Of a stretch of 6,982 bases of DNA, positions 1-6,882 are shown one piece after another. Origin of the DNA: Bordetella parapertussis (lineage in GTDB: Bacteria > Pseudomonadota > Gammaproteobacteria > Burkholderiales > SG8-39); NCBI GenBank assembly GCA_945906975.1, contig CAMDRY010000167.1, forward strand, positions 1 to 6,982, given 5' to 3'. Below the pieces are notes generated by a model. That model saw only the letters and a list, made by a program, of their open reading frames with translations. It searched no databases and was not told the DNA's origin. The stretch's first letter is position 1. Each line of letters starts with the position of its first letter. Made by a program: the position numbers and the translations under genes.

Positions 1-2882
1 AGGTCGAGTCCATCCGCACCTTCGATGTGGATTCGCAGCGCACGCTTTATCCGGTCAAGGAAGTGCGCCTGTTGCCGGCGCGCGAATTTCCACTTGACGA
101 GGCCGGGCGCAACCGTTTTCGCAGTCGCTGGCGCGAGGTGTTTGAGGGCGATCCGACGCGCAGCTCAACCTACAAGGATGTCAGCAGCGGCATCGCCCCG
201 GCCGGCATCGAGTACTACCTGCCGCTATTTTTCGAAGGGACGGCAACGCTGTTCGATTATCTTCCGTCGGGCGTGACACTCGCCATGCACCATGACGTGC
301 ACGCCGCCGCGCTCGATTTCTGGCGCGACGCCAATTCGCGCCACAAGCTCCTCGACGGCGACCGCACCCGGCCGATTTTGCCCCCCGCGGAGTTATTCCT
401 CGGCGCCGAGGAATTTTTCATCGCCGCCGCGGCGCTCCCGCGCATCGAAATCAAGCCCGCGGGCGGCGGCGCAGACGCAACGCAAACACTTAGCACGTCC
501 GTATTGCCGGAAGTCGCCGTGGAACGCCGTGCCGACGATCCGCTGCAAAAACTCAAGGATTTATTGCGCGACAAGGGCGTGCGCACCCTGCTAATCGCCG
601 AATCGGCGGGACGGCGCGAAACCATGCTGCAGTATTTGCATGAATACGGCGTCAAACCCGCCGCCGCCGCCGGTTTCAAGGCGTTTTCCGATTCAAGTGA
701 GCCCTTCGCCTTGTCCGTCGGCCCCTTGCTCAACGGCTTTGCCGTCGACAGCGAGCAGTGGCGCGTCATTACCGAATCCGAACTCTATGCCGGCACCGCG
801 CGCTCGCGCAGCCTGCGCGACAAGGCGCGCCAGAGTTCGGTCGAAAATATGCTGCGCGACTTGTCTGAACTCAAGGTCGGCGACCCGGTGGTCCATACCG
901 AGCACGGGATCGGACGCTATCAGGGGCTGGTGAACCTTGATTTTGGCGAAGGCGAGACCGAGTTTCTGCTGCTCGAATATGCCGGCAACGACAAACTCTA
1001 TGTTCCAGTCGCGCAATTGCATGTCATCGGCCGTTATTCGGGCGGACCGCCCGAAGCGGCGCCCATGCACAGGCTTGGCGGAGAACAATGGGAAAAAGCC
1101 AAGAAGAAAGCCGCCGCCCAGGTTCGCGACACCGCCGCAGAACTACTGCATTTGTATGCCTTGCGCGCGGCAAGAAAAGGCCATGCCTTCGATGTCAAAA
1201 CCCATGATATCGAGGCCTTCAGCGAAGGCTTCGGTTTCGAGGAAACGCCCGACCAAATGGCGGCCATCAACGCCGTGATTGAGGACATGCGCGCAGGCAA
1301 GCCGATGGACCGCTTGGTTTGCGGCGACGTCGGCTTCGGCAAGACCGAAGTGGCGCTGCGCGCCGCCTTCGTTGCGATCGCCGATGGCAAGCAGGTAGCC
1401 GTGCTCGCGCCCACCACGCTGCTGGCGGAACAACATTTCCAGACTTTTTCCGACCGTTTTGCCGACTGGCCGGTCAAACTGGCGGAGTTGTCGCGCTTTC
1501 GCACCGGCAAGGAAACAACTGCGGCGATAAAGGGCATAGGCGAGGGCAGCATAGACATCGTCATAGGCACCCACAAGCTGCTGCAAAACGACGTCAAATT
1601 TCCCCGCCTCGGCCTGGTCATTGTCGACGAGGAGCACCGCTTCGGCGTGCGTCAAAAAGAACGACTAAAGGCGCTGCGTGCGGAGGTCGATATCCTGACC
1701 CTGACTGCCACGCCGATCCCGCGCACCCTTGCCATGTCTCTGGAAGGCCTGCGTGAACTTTCCGTGATCGCCACCGCACCAGCCAAGCGCCTCGCCATCA
1801 AGACTTTTGTCAGCACCTACGGCGACGGGCTCATCCGTGAAGCTGTCCTGCGCGAACTCAAGCGCGGCGGCCAGGTGTATTTCCTCCACAACGAAGTGGA
1901 CACCATCGAACTGATGCGCGCCAAGCTGACCAAGCTCCTGCCCGAGGCGCGCATCACGGTGGCGCACGGACAACTGCGCGAGCGCGAGCTCGAGCGTGTG
2001 ATGCGCGAATTCCTGCAGCAGCGGCACAACGTTCTGATCTGCTCGACCATCATCGAGACAGGCATAGACATCCCGACCGCCAACACCATCCTGATCAACC
2101 GTGCCGACCGCTTTGGACTCGCACAATTACACCAACTTCGCGGCCGCGTCGGGCGCTCGCACCACCAGGCCTATGCCTACCTGCTGATTCCGGACGAAGC
2201 GGCGCTATCGCCCCTCGCCAAGAAGCGCCTCGAGGCGATCCAGATGATGGAAGAGCTGGGTTCAGGCTTTTATCTGGCCATGCACGACCTGGAGATCCGC
2301 GGCGCTGGCGAAGTGCTGGGCGAATCGCAGTCCGGGGAGATGCAGGAAATCGGCTTCAACCTGTACAACGACATGCTCAACATGGCGATCCGTTCGCTCA
2401 AGCAGGGCAAGGAACCCGACCTCACCCAGCCCTTTGAAGTCACGACCGAGATCAACCTGCACACCCCCGCCCTGCTGACCAATGAATATTGCTCTGACGT
2501 GCACGAGCGCCTGACCCTCTACAAACGCCTGGCCAATTGCGGCAGCGAAGAGGAGCTTGAGCGTCTTCACGAAGAATTGATCGATCGCTTTGGTTTGCCC
2601 CCCGAGCAGACGCAGGCTTTGCTCGACAGCCACCGCCTGCGCATCCTCGGCAAACCGCTCGGTGTCGCGCGCGTTGACGCCACCGGAGATTCCGTGCAAC
2701 TGCAGTTTACAGAGCACCCACCGCTGGACGCCGGCCGCATGATGGTCCTGATGAAAAAAAACGGCTGGCGCCTGATGGGCCCCAACCGGATGCGCGCCAA
2801 CGCTAAAGGCGAAACCCCGTCCGCGCGCGCCGATGAGGCGCGGCGCATACTCGAAACCCTCAGACAGGCCGTCGCCACCTGA
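1..2882 (+). CDS. mfd: Transcription-repair coupling factor Mfd (5' end missing)
   Basis: Mfd is a cytoplasmic ATP-driven DNA translocase. It binds RNA polymerase stalled at lesions, pushes it off and recruits UvrA to start nucleotide excision repair on the transcribed strand. The first whole codon is at base 3 and 959 codons are visible. The family is about 1150 aa, so roughly 190-210 N-terminal residues, including part of the UvrB-like UvrA-binding module, lie outside the window. Numbering visible residues from base 3: the end of the UvrB-like region (FDVDSQRT, LLPAREFP); the RNA polymerase-interacting domain about 285-352 (VGDPVVHTEHGIGRY); Walker A GDVGFGKTE from 441 with the Lys at 447; DEEH box from 542; TATPIPRT from 568; motif V STIIETGIDIPTA from 681; motif VI QLRGRVGRS about 711-719; the RecG-like TRG motif DLEIRGAGEVLG from about 762; and the C-terminal regulatory domain after about 800. 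Motifs look intact. An in-frame GTG at 27 is internal, not the start. Near-colinear identity to E. coli Mfd makes the call secure. Confidence 0.97.
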   Translation, partial: VESIRTFDVDSQRTLYPVKEVRLLPAREFPLDEAGRNRFRSRWREVFEGDPTRSSTYKDVSSGIAPAGIEYYLPLFFEGTATLFDYLPSGVTLAMHHDVHAAALDFWRDANSRHKLLDGDRTRPILPPAELFLGAEEFFIAAAALPRIEIKPAGGGADATQTLSTSVLPEVAVERRADDPLQKLKDLLRDKGVRTLLIAESAGRRETMLQYLHEYGVKPAAAAGFKAFSDSSEPFALSVGPLLNGFAVDSEQWRVITESELYAGTARSRSLRDKARQSSVENMLRDLSELKVGDPVVHTEHGIGRYQGLVNLDFGEGETEFLLLEYAGNDKLYVPVAQLHVIGRYSGGPPEAAPMHRLGGEQWEKAKKKAAAQVRDTAAELLHLYALRAARKGHAFDVKTHDIEAFSEGFGFEETPDQMAAINAVIEDMRAGKPMDRLVCGDVGFGKTEVALRAAFVAIADGKQVAVLAPTTLLAEQHFQTFSDRFADWPVKLAELSRFRTGKETTAAIKGIGEGSIDIVIGTHKLLQNDVKFPRLGLVIVDEEHRFGVRQKERLKALRAEVDILTLTATPIPRTLAMSLEGLRELSVIATAPAKRLAIKTFVSTYGDGLIREAVLRELKRGGQVYFLHNEVDTIELMRAKLTKLLPEARITVAHGQLRERELERVMREFLQQRHNVLICSTIIETGIDIPTANTILINRADRFGLAQLHQLRGRVGRSHHQAYAYLLIPDEAALSPLAKKRLEAIQMMEELGSGFYLAMHDLEIRGAGEVLGESQSGEMQEIGFNLYNDMLNMAIRSLKQGKEPDLTQPFEVTTEINLHTPALLTNEYCSDVHERLTLYKRLANCGSEEELERLHEELIDRFGLPPEQTQALLDSHRLRILGKPLGVARVDATGDSVQLQFTEHPPLDAGRMMVLMKKNGWRLMGPNRMRANAKGETPSARADEARRILETLRQAVAT

Positions 2883-2886
2883 AGCG

Positions 2887-2906
2887 CAACCCTGTTCGCA
2901 GGGGCC
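2887..2906 (+). other. Small hairpin in the mfd-serB spacer
   Basis: The 53-base gap between the mfd stop and serB start contains CCCTG (2890-2894), loop TTCG, CAGGG (2899-2903), a perfect 5-bp stem with a four-base loop. No T-run follows, so it is unlikely to be an intrinsic terminator, and mfd-serB co-transcription remains possible. The rest of the spacer (2911-2935) is A-rich. Such a short stem could be chance. Confidence 0.25.
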
Positions 2907-2935
2907 GCATAACCGGAAATAAAAACCAAACACTT

Positions 2936-3769
2936 ATGTCCACCAATCTCATCATCCAGGGTGCCGCCGAGTCCGCAGATATCCACAAGCTCGCCGGCCT
3001 CAGCGGCGCCGCCGGAATGGACACCCTGTCGGCAACGGCTTGGCGGCTGAAGTTTACGAAACAGCGCGAGGGCGTCGCCGAGTACTGCGAATCGGCCAAA
3101 CTTGATCACGCATTCGTTCCGGCGGGAAGGAAGCTCGCCGACTTTGGTCTCGTTGCCATGGACATGGACTCAACGCTGATCACCATTGAGTGCATCGACG
3201 AGATCGCCGCGCTGATGGGCGTGGGCGACCAGGTAGCCGAGATCACCGCCAGCGCAATGCGCGGCGAAATCGAATTTCAGGAGAGCCTGCTGCAGCGCGT
3301 GGCGCTGCTCGCCGGCTTGAAGGAAACGGAACTGCAGCGCGTCTACGACCAGCGGCTTAAACTTTCGCCCGGCGCCGAAGTCATGCTGGAACGACTCAAG
3401 GCCCTTGGCATCCGGACCCTGCTGGTATCCGGTGGTTTTTCCTTTTTCACCGATCGCCTGCAGCGGCGCCTCGGCCTCGACTACACCCTCGCCAACACTT
3501 TCGAGATAGAAAACGGAAAACTCACGGGTCGCCTGTACGGCGCTATCATCGGCGCACGCGCCAAGGCCGATGAACTGGTCCGATGCGCACGTGAACTCGG
3601 ACTTAGCCGCGACCGCATGATTGCCATCGGAGACGGCGCCAACGACCTGCCCATGCTGGCCGCCGCCGGCGTCTCCATCGCCTACCACGCCAAGCCGGCC
3701 GTCCGTGAAAAGGCCACCTACCGGCTCGACCATGTCGGCCTGGACGGACTACTCAATCTCTTTTCCTGA
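2936..3769 (+). CDS. serB: Phosphoserine phosphatase SerB
   Basis: SerB hydrolyses O-phosphoserine to serine and phosphate, the last step of the phosphorylated serine pathway, in the cytoplasm with Mg2+. It is a HAD-superfamily enzyme, and all signature motifs are visible in the 277-aa product. Motif I is DMDST with nucleophile Asp76 and general acid/base Asp78. The cap region ECIDEIAALMGVG follows, then motif II SGG at 165-167, motif III Lys210, and the Mg-binding GDGANDLP at 232-239 (Asp233, Asp237). The N-terminal 70 residues form a short non-catalytic domain. The product is shorter than E. coli SerB (322 aa) and resembles the betaproteobacterial form in my recollection. ATG 2936 is preferred because the NLIIQG strand just after it matches the start of related SerB proteins. 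No convincing Shine-Dalgarno lies at normal distance (GGAAA at 2915 is about 16 bases away); the leader is A-rich. It lies 53 bases after mfd on the same strand, so it may be co-transcribed. Confidence 0.96.
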   Translation: MSTNLIIQGAAESADIHKLAGLSGAAGMDTLSATAWRLKFTKQREGVAEYCESAKLDHAFVPAGRKLADFGLVAMDMDSTLITIECIDEIAALMGVGDQVAEITASAMRGEIEFQESLLQRVALLAGLKETELQRVYDQRLKLSPGAEVMLERLKALGIRTLLVSGGFSFFTDRLQRRLGLDYTLANTFEIENGKLTGRLYGAIIGARAKADELVRCARELGLSRDRMIAIGDGANDLPMLAAAGVSIAYHAKPAVREKATYRLDHVGLDGLLNLFS

Positions 3770-3783
3770 GACGACCACAGCGA

Positions 3784-3814
3784 CTGGAAAAGCGCGCCAG
3801 ATAAGGCTTTCCAG
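3784..3814 (+). terminator. Hairpin after serB, possible transcript end
   Basis: Starting 15 bases after the serB stop, CTGGAAA-A-GC (3784-3793) pairs with GCTTTCCAG (3806-3814). This gives nine base pairs with one bulged A and a 12-base loop. The position suits a serB 3' end or mRNA-stabilising hairpin. Only ATTT follows (3818-3821), not a real T-tract, so intrinsic termination is doubtful. On the minus strand it could equally protect the end of an isc transcript that runs past iscX. Confidence 0.35.
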
Positions 3815-3836
3815 GCAATTTCCCGGCATCGCCGCG

Positions 3837-3895
3837 GCTACCTATTTGACCCGATCAGCAGCGCCAGCAGGGTAGCAGGCCCCCACTGAAGGCCT
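3837..3895. repeat. Two weak inverted repeats in the serB/iscX convergent spacer
   Basis: GCTACC (3837-3842) is complementary to GGTAGC (3871-3876) across 28 bases. AGGCC (3877-3881) is complementary to GGCCT (3891-3895) across 9 bases and touches the iscX stop codon. TTATTC follows the second on the plus strand, a poor T-tract. Either could take part in ending transcription from one side, but both stems are short and may be chance in GC-rich DNA. Nothing else is recognisable in this spacer. Confidence 0.2.
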
Positions 3896-4089
3896 TATTC
3901 GGACTCTTCGATCCAGGCCATCTGTATGGCTTCAAGAATCTTTTCACCGGACTTATTTGCATCGTCATCAAACCCATCCAGTTCCGTGACCCATTTGTGC
4001 AGGTCGGTAAAACGGATTTTCAGCGGATCGACTTCAGGATGTTTCTCCGCCAGTTGGATGGCTATTTCAAGGGTATCGGTCCACTTCAC
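3895..4089 (-). CDS. iscX: Fe-S assembly protein IscX (YfhJ)
   Basis: IscX is a small acidic cytoplasmic protein encoded at the end of isc operons. It binds the cysteine desulfurase IscS and iron, and acts as a modulator or adaptor of cluster assembly together with CyaY. The product is 64 aa (E. coli 66 aa) and begins VKWTDTLEIA, where E. coli has LKWTDSREIG. It keeps the RFTDLHKWV core, the acidic DGFDDD cluster around residues 38-43, EKILEAIQMAWI, and an acidic tail. I place the start at GTG 4089-4087. AGAGGAG (4103-4097 on this strand) sits 7 bases upstream, and homology begins exactly there. A longer reading from ATG 4137 would overlap fdx by 47 bases and add a non-homologous extension. 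The GTG start lies 1 base after the fdx stop, so translation is probably coupled. Last gene of the operon, convergent with serB. Confidence 0.93.
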   Translation of the reverse strand: MKWTDTLEIAIQLAEKHPEVDPLKIRFTDLHKWVTELDGFDDDANKSGEKILEAIQMAWIEESE

Positions 4090-4090
4090 G

Positions 4091-4429
4091 CTAATGCTCC
4101 TCTTTGGCGTGGTTGATGGTGTACTTGGGAATCTCAATGGTTAGATCTGCATCATTGACCATTGCCTGACACGACAGGCGCGATTGGGGCTCAAGCCCCC
4201 ATGCCCGGTCGAGCAAATCATCCTCCTCCTCGCTGGACGGATCCAGCGCGGCGAAGCCCTCTCTGACAATCACGTGGCAGGTCGTGCAGGCGCGCGATTT
4301 CTCGCATGCGTGCTCGATCTCCATGTGGTTGGCAAGCAGGTTGTCGCACATGGACACACCGGGTTTGGCGTCAAACGCGGCGCCATCCGGGCAAAGCTCC
4401 GCATTGGGAAGAACAATAATTTGTGGCAT
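4091..4429 (-). CDS. fdx: Isc-type [2Fe-2S] ferredoxin Fdx
   Basis: Fdx is an adrenodoxin-type ferredoxin that gives electrons to the IscS-IscU complex during cluster assembly in the cytoplasm. The product is 112 aa, very close to E. coli Fdx (111 aa) and colinear with it. Features include MPQIIVLPNAELCPDG at the start; cluster ligands Cys42, Cys48 and Cys51 in HACEKSRACTTCH; REGF; a conserved acidic SSEEEDDLLDRAWGLEP helix; the fourth ligand Cys87 in RLSCQA; and the terminal IEIPKYTINHAKEEH. All four ligands are present. The odd point is residue 46: Arg (CGC) where E. coli has a non-ligand Cys (TGC would need one base change). ATG 4429-4427 lies 2 bases after the hscA stop with no clear Shine-Dalgarno, so it likely depends on coupling to hscA. 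The end of the gene carries the iscX ribosome binding site. Confidence 0.97.
   Translation of the reverse strand: MPQIIVLPNAELCPDGAAFDAKPGVSMCDNLLANHMEIEHACEKSRACTTCHVIVREGFAALDPSSEEEDDLLDRAWGLEPQSRLSCQAMVNDADLTIEIPKYTINHAKEEH
4097..4103 (-). promoter_or_regulatory. Ribosome binding site that sets the iscX GTG start
   Basis: On the minus strand AGAGGAG lies inside the final codons of fdx (the Glu-Glu-His end) with 7 bases to GTG 4089. It is the only strong Shine-Dalgarno sequence among the minus-strand gene starts in this window, and it decides between GTG 4089 and the upstream ATG 4137. Confidence 0.75.
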
Positions 4430-4431
4430 GG

Positions 4432-6297
4432 TCAGAAACTCAGGTTTTCAATGTTTTTGCCTGCAAGCGCACGCTTGACCGAGCGGTCCATACGGCGTGC
4501 GGCGAAATCTTCAGTCACTTTATTGACGCGTTCGACATGACTTTTGATGCGGCGATGGTCGGTGCAGTCGAGCGCATGCGCCAGAGCGCTGATCTCCGTA
4601 TCGATCGATGCAGACTCCGCCGGCGACAGCAAACCGCGGTCCTCGGCCAGCGCTGCCTCCGTCGCCTCCAGCAGGCGACGTCCCTCGACCTGTTGCTCGC
4701 GCAAGGCGCGCGCGTGAACATCGTCCTTGGCGTGGTCAAAGGAATCGCGCAGCATGCGCGTGATGTCTTCGTCTGCAAGGCCGTAAGAGGGTTTTACGGC
4801 GACCGATGCCTCGATTCCGGTGCTCATTTCACGCGCGGAAACGGCCAGCAAACCATCCGCATCCACCTGGAAGCTGACGAGGATACGGGCCGCGCCGGCG
4901 ACCATGGGTGGAATACCACGTAATTCAAAACGTGCCAACGCGCGACAGTCCGACACCAAGTCGCGCTCGCCCTGCACCACCTGCACGGACATCGCCGTCT
5001 GGCCATCCTTGAAGGTGGTGAACTCCTGCGCGCGCGCCACTGGAATGGTGGAGTTGCGCGGGATGATTTTCTCCACCAGCCCGCCCATGGTCTCCAGCCC
5101 CAGCGAAAGCGGAATAACATCCAGCAACAGCCAATCGTCGCCTTCTGCACGGTTACCGGCGAGTGCGTTCGCCTGCATGGCCGCGCCCAGCGCGACCACT
5201 TTGTCCGGATCAAGATTGTTTAGCGGGGACTGCTTGAACAAAGCGCCAACGGCCTGCTGCACATGTGGCATGCGCGTCGCGCCACCGACCATGACAACAC
5301 CCTTGACCTCCTCCACGCTGAGTCCGGCGTCGCGCAAGGCCTTACGGGTCGGTGAAAGCGTTTTGGTCACCAGATGCTGGGTCATGTCCTGGAAAACCTG
5401 CCGGGTGAGTTTGAGGTTGACCATTTCGCCGCTGCCCAGTTTGGCCGAAATTTGGGCGACATCGTAGGCGGTAAGGTACTCCTTGGCTGTGCGGGATCTG
5501 GCCAGCAATAGGCGCATGTCCTCATCGGAGAGCGGCGCAAGTCGTGCCTGATCGACGATCCAGCACATCAGTCGATGGTCAAAGTCATCCCCCCCCAAAG
5601 ACGCATCGCCACTGGTGGCCATGACTTCAAAAACACCTTTGGACAGGCGCAAGATGGACAGATCAAAGGTACCTCCGCCAAGATCATAAACGGCGTAAAT
5701 TCCCTCGGCTGCATTGTCCAGCCCGTATGCGATCGCGGCGGCGGTCGGCTCGTTCAGCAAGCGCAGCACATGTATTCCGGCCAGGCTCGCTGCATCCTTG
5801 GTCGCCTGGCGCTGGGCATCGTCGAAATACGCCGGCACCGTGATGACCGCGCCATGCAGCTCACCGCCGAGTGATTCTTCGGCACGCCGGCGCAACACCT
5901 TGAGAATTTCAGCCGACACCTCGACCGGGCTCTTCGGGCCTGCAACGGTGCGAAGCTGCAGCATGCCCGGCGCATCAATGAAGGCGTAGGATGTGTTTTC
6001 GGCGTGCGCATCCTTGAGTCCGCGCCCCATGAAACGCTTCACCGAGGCAATGGTGTTTTTAGGATCCTTCGCCTGCATCGCATGTGCCGCGCGCCCCACC
6101 TCCGGCTGCCCGTCGGCGAGGTAACGCACGATAGAGGGCAGCAACACCTGGCCCTCGGCATCGGGCAGCGCAACCGCGATGCTGTTCCTGACCGTCGCGA
6201 CCAGGGAATTGGTTGTTCCGAGGTCTATGCCGGCGGCAAGGCGCGCCTGATGCGGTTCCGGTGACTCGCCTGGTTCGGAAATCTGCAACAGCGCCAT
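4432..6297 (-). CDS. hscA: Fe-S assembly Hsp70 chaperone HscA
   Basis: HscA is the specialised Hsp70 of the Isc system. With HscB it binds the LPPVK-type motif of the scaffold IscU and uses ATP to promote [2Fe-2S] transfer to acceptor proteins. The product is 621 aa (E. coli 616 aa) and colinear from [10 protein letters not shown] to the C-terminus. The nucleotide-binding domain covers about 22-385: phosphate-1 GIDLGTTNS at 23-31, [11 protein letters not shown] at 154-164, [13 protein letters not shown] at 180-192, phosphate-2 [12 protein letters not shown] at 205-216, GGDDFD at 235-240, and the adenosine-site [10 protein letters not shown] at 335-344. The interdomain linker and start of the substrate domain are [14 protein letters not shown] at 390-403. 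The beta substrate-binding part follows to about 505, then a helical lid containing [18 protein letters not shown] 6297-6295 shares its A with the hscB TGA, indicating coupling; no strong Shine-Dalgarno is seen. A run of eight G (5589-5596) lies in the GGDDFD codons, in frame. Confidence 0.98.
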   Translation of the reverse strand: MALLQISEPGESPEPHQARLAAGIDLGTTNSLVATVRNSIAVALPDAEGQVLLPSIVRYLADGQPEVGRAAHAMQAKDPKNTIASVKRFMGRGLKDAHAENTSYAFIDAPGMLQLRTVAGPKSPVEVSAEILKVLRRRAEESLGGELHGAVITVPAYFDDAQRQATKDAASLAGIHVLRLLNEPTAAAIAYGLDNAAEGIYAVYDLGGGTFDLSILRLSKGVFEVMATSGDASLGGDDFDHRLMCWIVDQARLAPLSDEDMRLLLARSRTAKEYLTAYDVAQISAKLGSGEMVNLKLTRQVFQDMTQHLVTKTLSPTRKALRDAGLSVEEVKGVVMVGGATRMPHVQQAVGALFKQSPLNNLDPDKVVALGAAMQANALAGNRAEGDDWLLLDVIPLSLGLETMGGLVEKIIPRNSTIPVARAQEFTTFKDGQTAMSVQVVQGERDLVSDCRALARFELRGIPPMVAGAARILVSFQVDADGLLAVSAREMSTGIEASVAVKPSYGLADEDITRMLRDSFDHAKDDVHARALREQQVEGRRLLEATEAALAEDRGLLSPAESASIDTEISALAHALDCTDHRRIKSHVERVNKVTEDFAARRMDRSVKRALAGKNIENLSF

Positions 6298-6830
6298 CAG
6301 TCGTCCAGTTCCGTGATGGCGTAATGAACTTCTTCGCCCAGTTTTTCTAGAAACATCAGCTTACGAAAGGTCAAAGCGGCCGCCGCGTAATCATGGCGCG
6401 CGTCAATTTCAGCTTCAGCATCGCGATAAAGCCCATCCATCCCGGTGCGCAGCAAGGCCTCAAGTGCGGACAGCCTGGCTCCGTCATGCAAAGCCGCCGC
6501 CTCTTCGAGTGCCTCGCGCCACGCCATCTGCTCGACGAGGAAATCATGCGGCATGCTGGTGTTGGTTTCAATTTTCGGGTCGATGCCGTGCAATGAAAGC
6601 AGGTAGCCGGTGCGCTTGATCGGCTTTTTAAGGGTCTGATAAGCCTCATTCACGTGCATAGCCCATTGCATCGACATGCGGCGCTCGTTTTCGCCCGCAT
6701 GGATGAAGCGATCCGGATGCACCTCGGCCTGCAGTCGCCGATAAACCTGGTCCAATTGCTCCAGCGGCAGGCGGAAGCCTTCGGTCAGACCGAACAGCTT
6801 GAAGTGATTCTGCTTGATGTCGAGAGTCAT
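6297..6830 (-). CDS. hscB: Fe-S assembly J-domain co-chaperone HscB
   Basis: HscB is the J-protein partner of HscA. It delivers holo-IscU to HscA and stimulates its ATPase. The product is 177 aa (E. coli 171 aa). The J domain covers about 8-80, starting NHFKLFGL, with the invariant HPD at 38-40 (HPDRF) and then [22 protein letters not shown], the typical HscB helix III-IV region. The C-terminal three-helix IscU-binding domain follows. It has [14 protein letters not shown], aligned with the E. coli IscU-contact stretch FLMEQLELREELDE, and [12 protein letters not shown] near the end. ATG 6830-6828 is the first possible start, because an in-frame TGA lies two codons upstream. No good Shine-Dalgarno is visible, and an intrinsic-terminator-like hairpin with its T-run ends 12 bases before the ATG. 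The stop overlaps the hscA start by one base. The call is secure from motifs and operon position. Confidence 0.97.
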   Translation of the reverse strand: MTLDIKQNHFKLFGLTEGFRLPLEQLDQVYRRLQAEVHPDRFIHAGENERRMSMQWAMHVNEAYQTLKKPIKRTGYLLSLHGIDPKIETNTSMPHDFLVEQMAWREALEEAAALHDGARLSALEALLRTGMDGLYRDAEAEIDARHDYAAAALTFRKLMFLEKLGEEVHYAITELDD

Positions 6831-6841
6831 GCGCGCTCAAT

Positions 6842-6866
6842 AAAAAAGGGGCCATCGCCCCTTTTT
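6842..6866 (-). terminator. Intrinsic terminator/attenuator between iscA and hscB
   Basis: Read on the minus strand, AAAAAGGGGC, a four-base loop GATG, then GCCCCTTTTT form a perfect 10-bp inverted repeat (6866-6857 with 6852-6843). The T-run extends to six (6847-6842) and ATT follows. The GC-rich core (GGGGC/GCCCC) directly followed by six T is the textbook rho-independent form. It lies 16 bases after the iscA stop and before hscB, so it sits inside the isc operon. It is symmetric, so it could also stop plus-strand transcription (TTTTT at 6862-6866), though no plus-strand gene ends here. Partial readthrough or post-transcriptional use of the stem is inferred, since hscB has no other obvious promoter in the window. 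Confidence 0.8.
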
Positions 6867-6882
6867 CAAGCGTGGCCGGCGA

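Noticed and set aside
657..674. GCC trinucleotide run in mfd encoding poly-Ala
   Set aside because: Short, in frame and in a poorly conserved linker-like part of Mfd; ordinary for GC-rich coding DNA.
1034..1655. Minus-strand open frames of 195 and 170 aa opposite the Mfd helicase motifs
   Set aside because: They are mirror frames of the Walker A/DEEH region, mutually overlapping and low-complexity, with no family resemblance.
2754..2761. Run of eight A near the 3' end of mfd as a programmed frameshift site
   Set aside because: It encodes Lys-Lys-Asn in frame, no stimulatory structure is evident, and the zero frame gives the full conserved C-terminus.
2262..2933. 223-aa minus-strand open frame opposite the 3' end of mfd
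   Set aside because: It lies opposite strongly conserved Mfd coding sequence, has no recognisable domain, and is the kind of long antisense frame expected in GC-rich genes.
4423..5467. Plus-strand open frames (166 and 215 aa) opposite hscA
   Set aside because: They are antisense shadows of a full-length, well-conserved HscA; no independent start signal or domain.
6836..6872. Possible sigma70 promoter for hscB on the minus strand (TTGAAA with a TTTTAT-like -10)
   Set aside because: The supposed elements are parts of the hairpin and its T-run, the -10 match is poor, and the start would fall almost on the hscB ATG.
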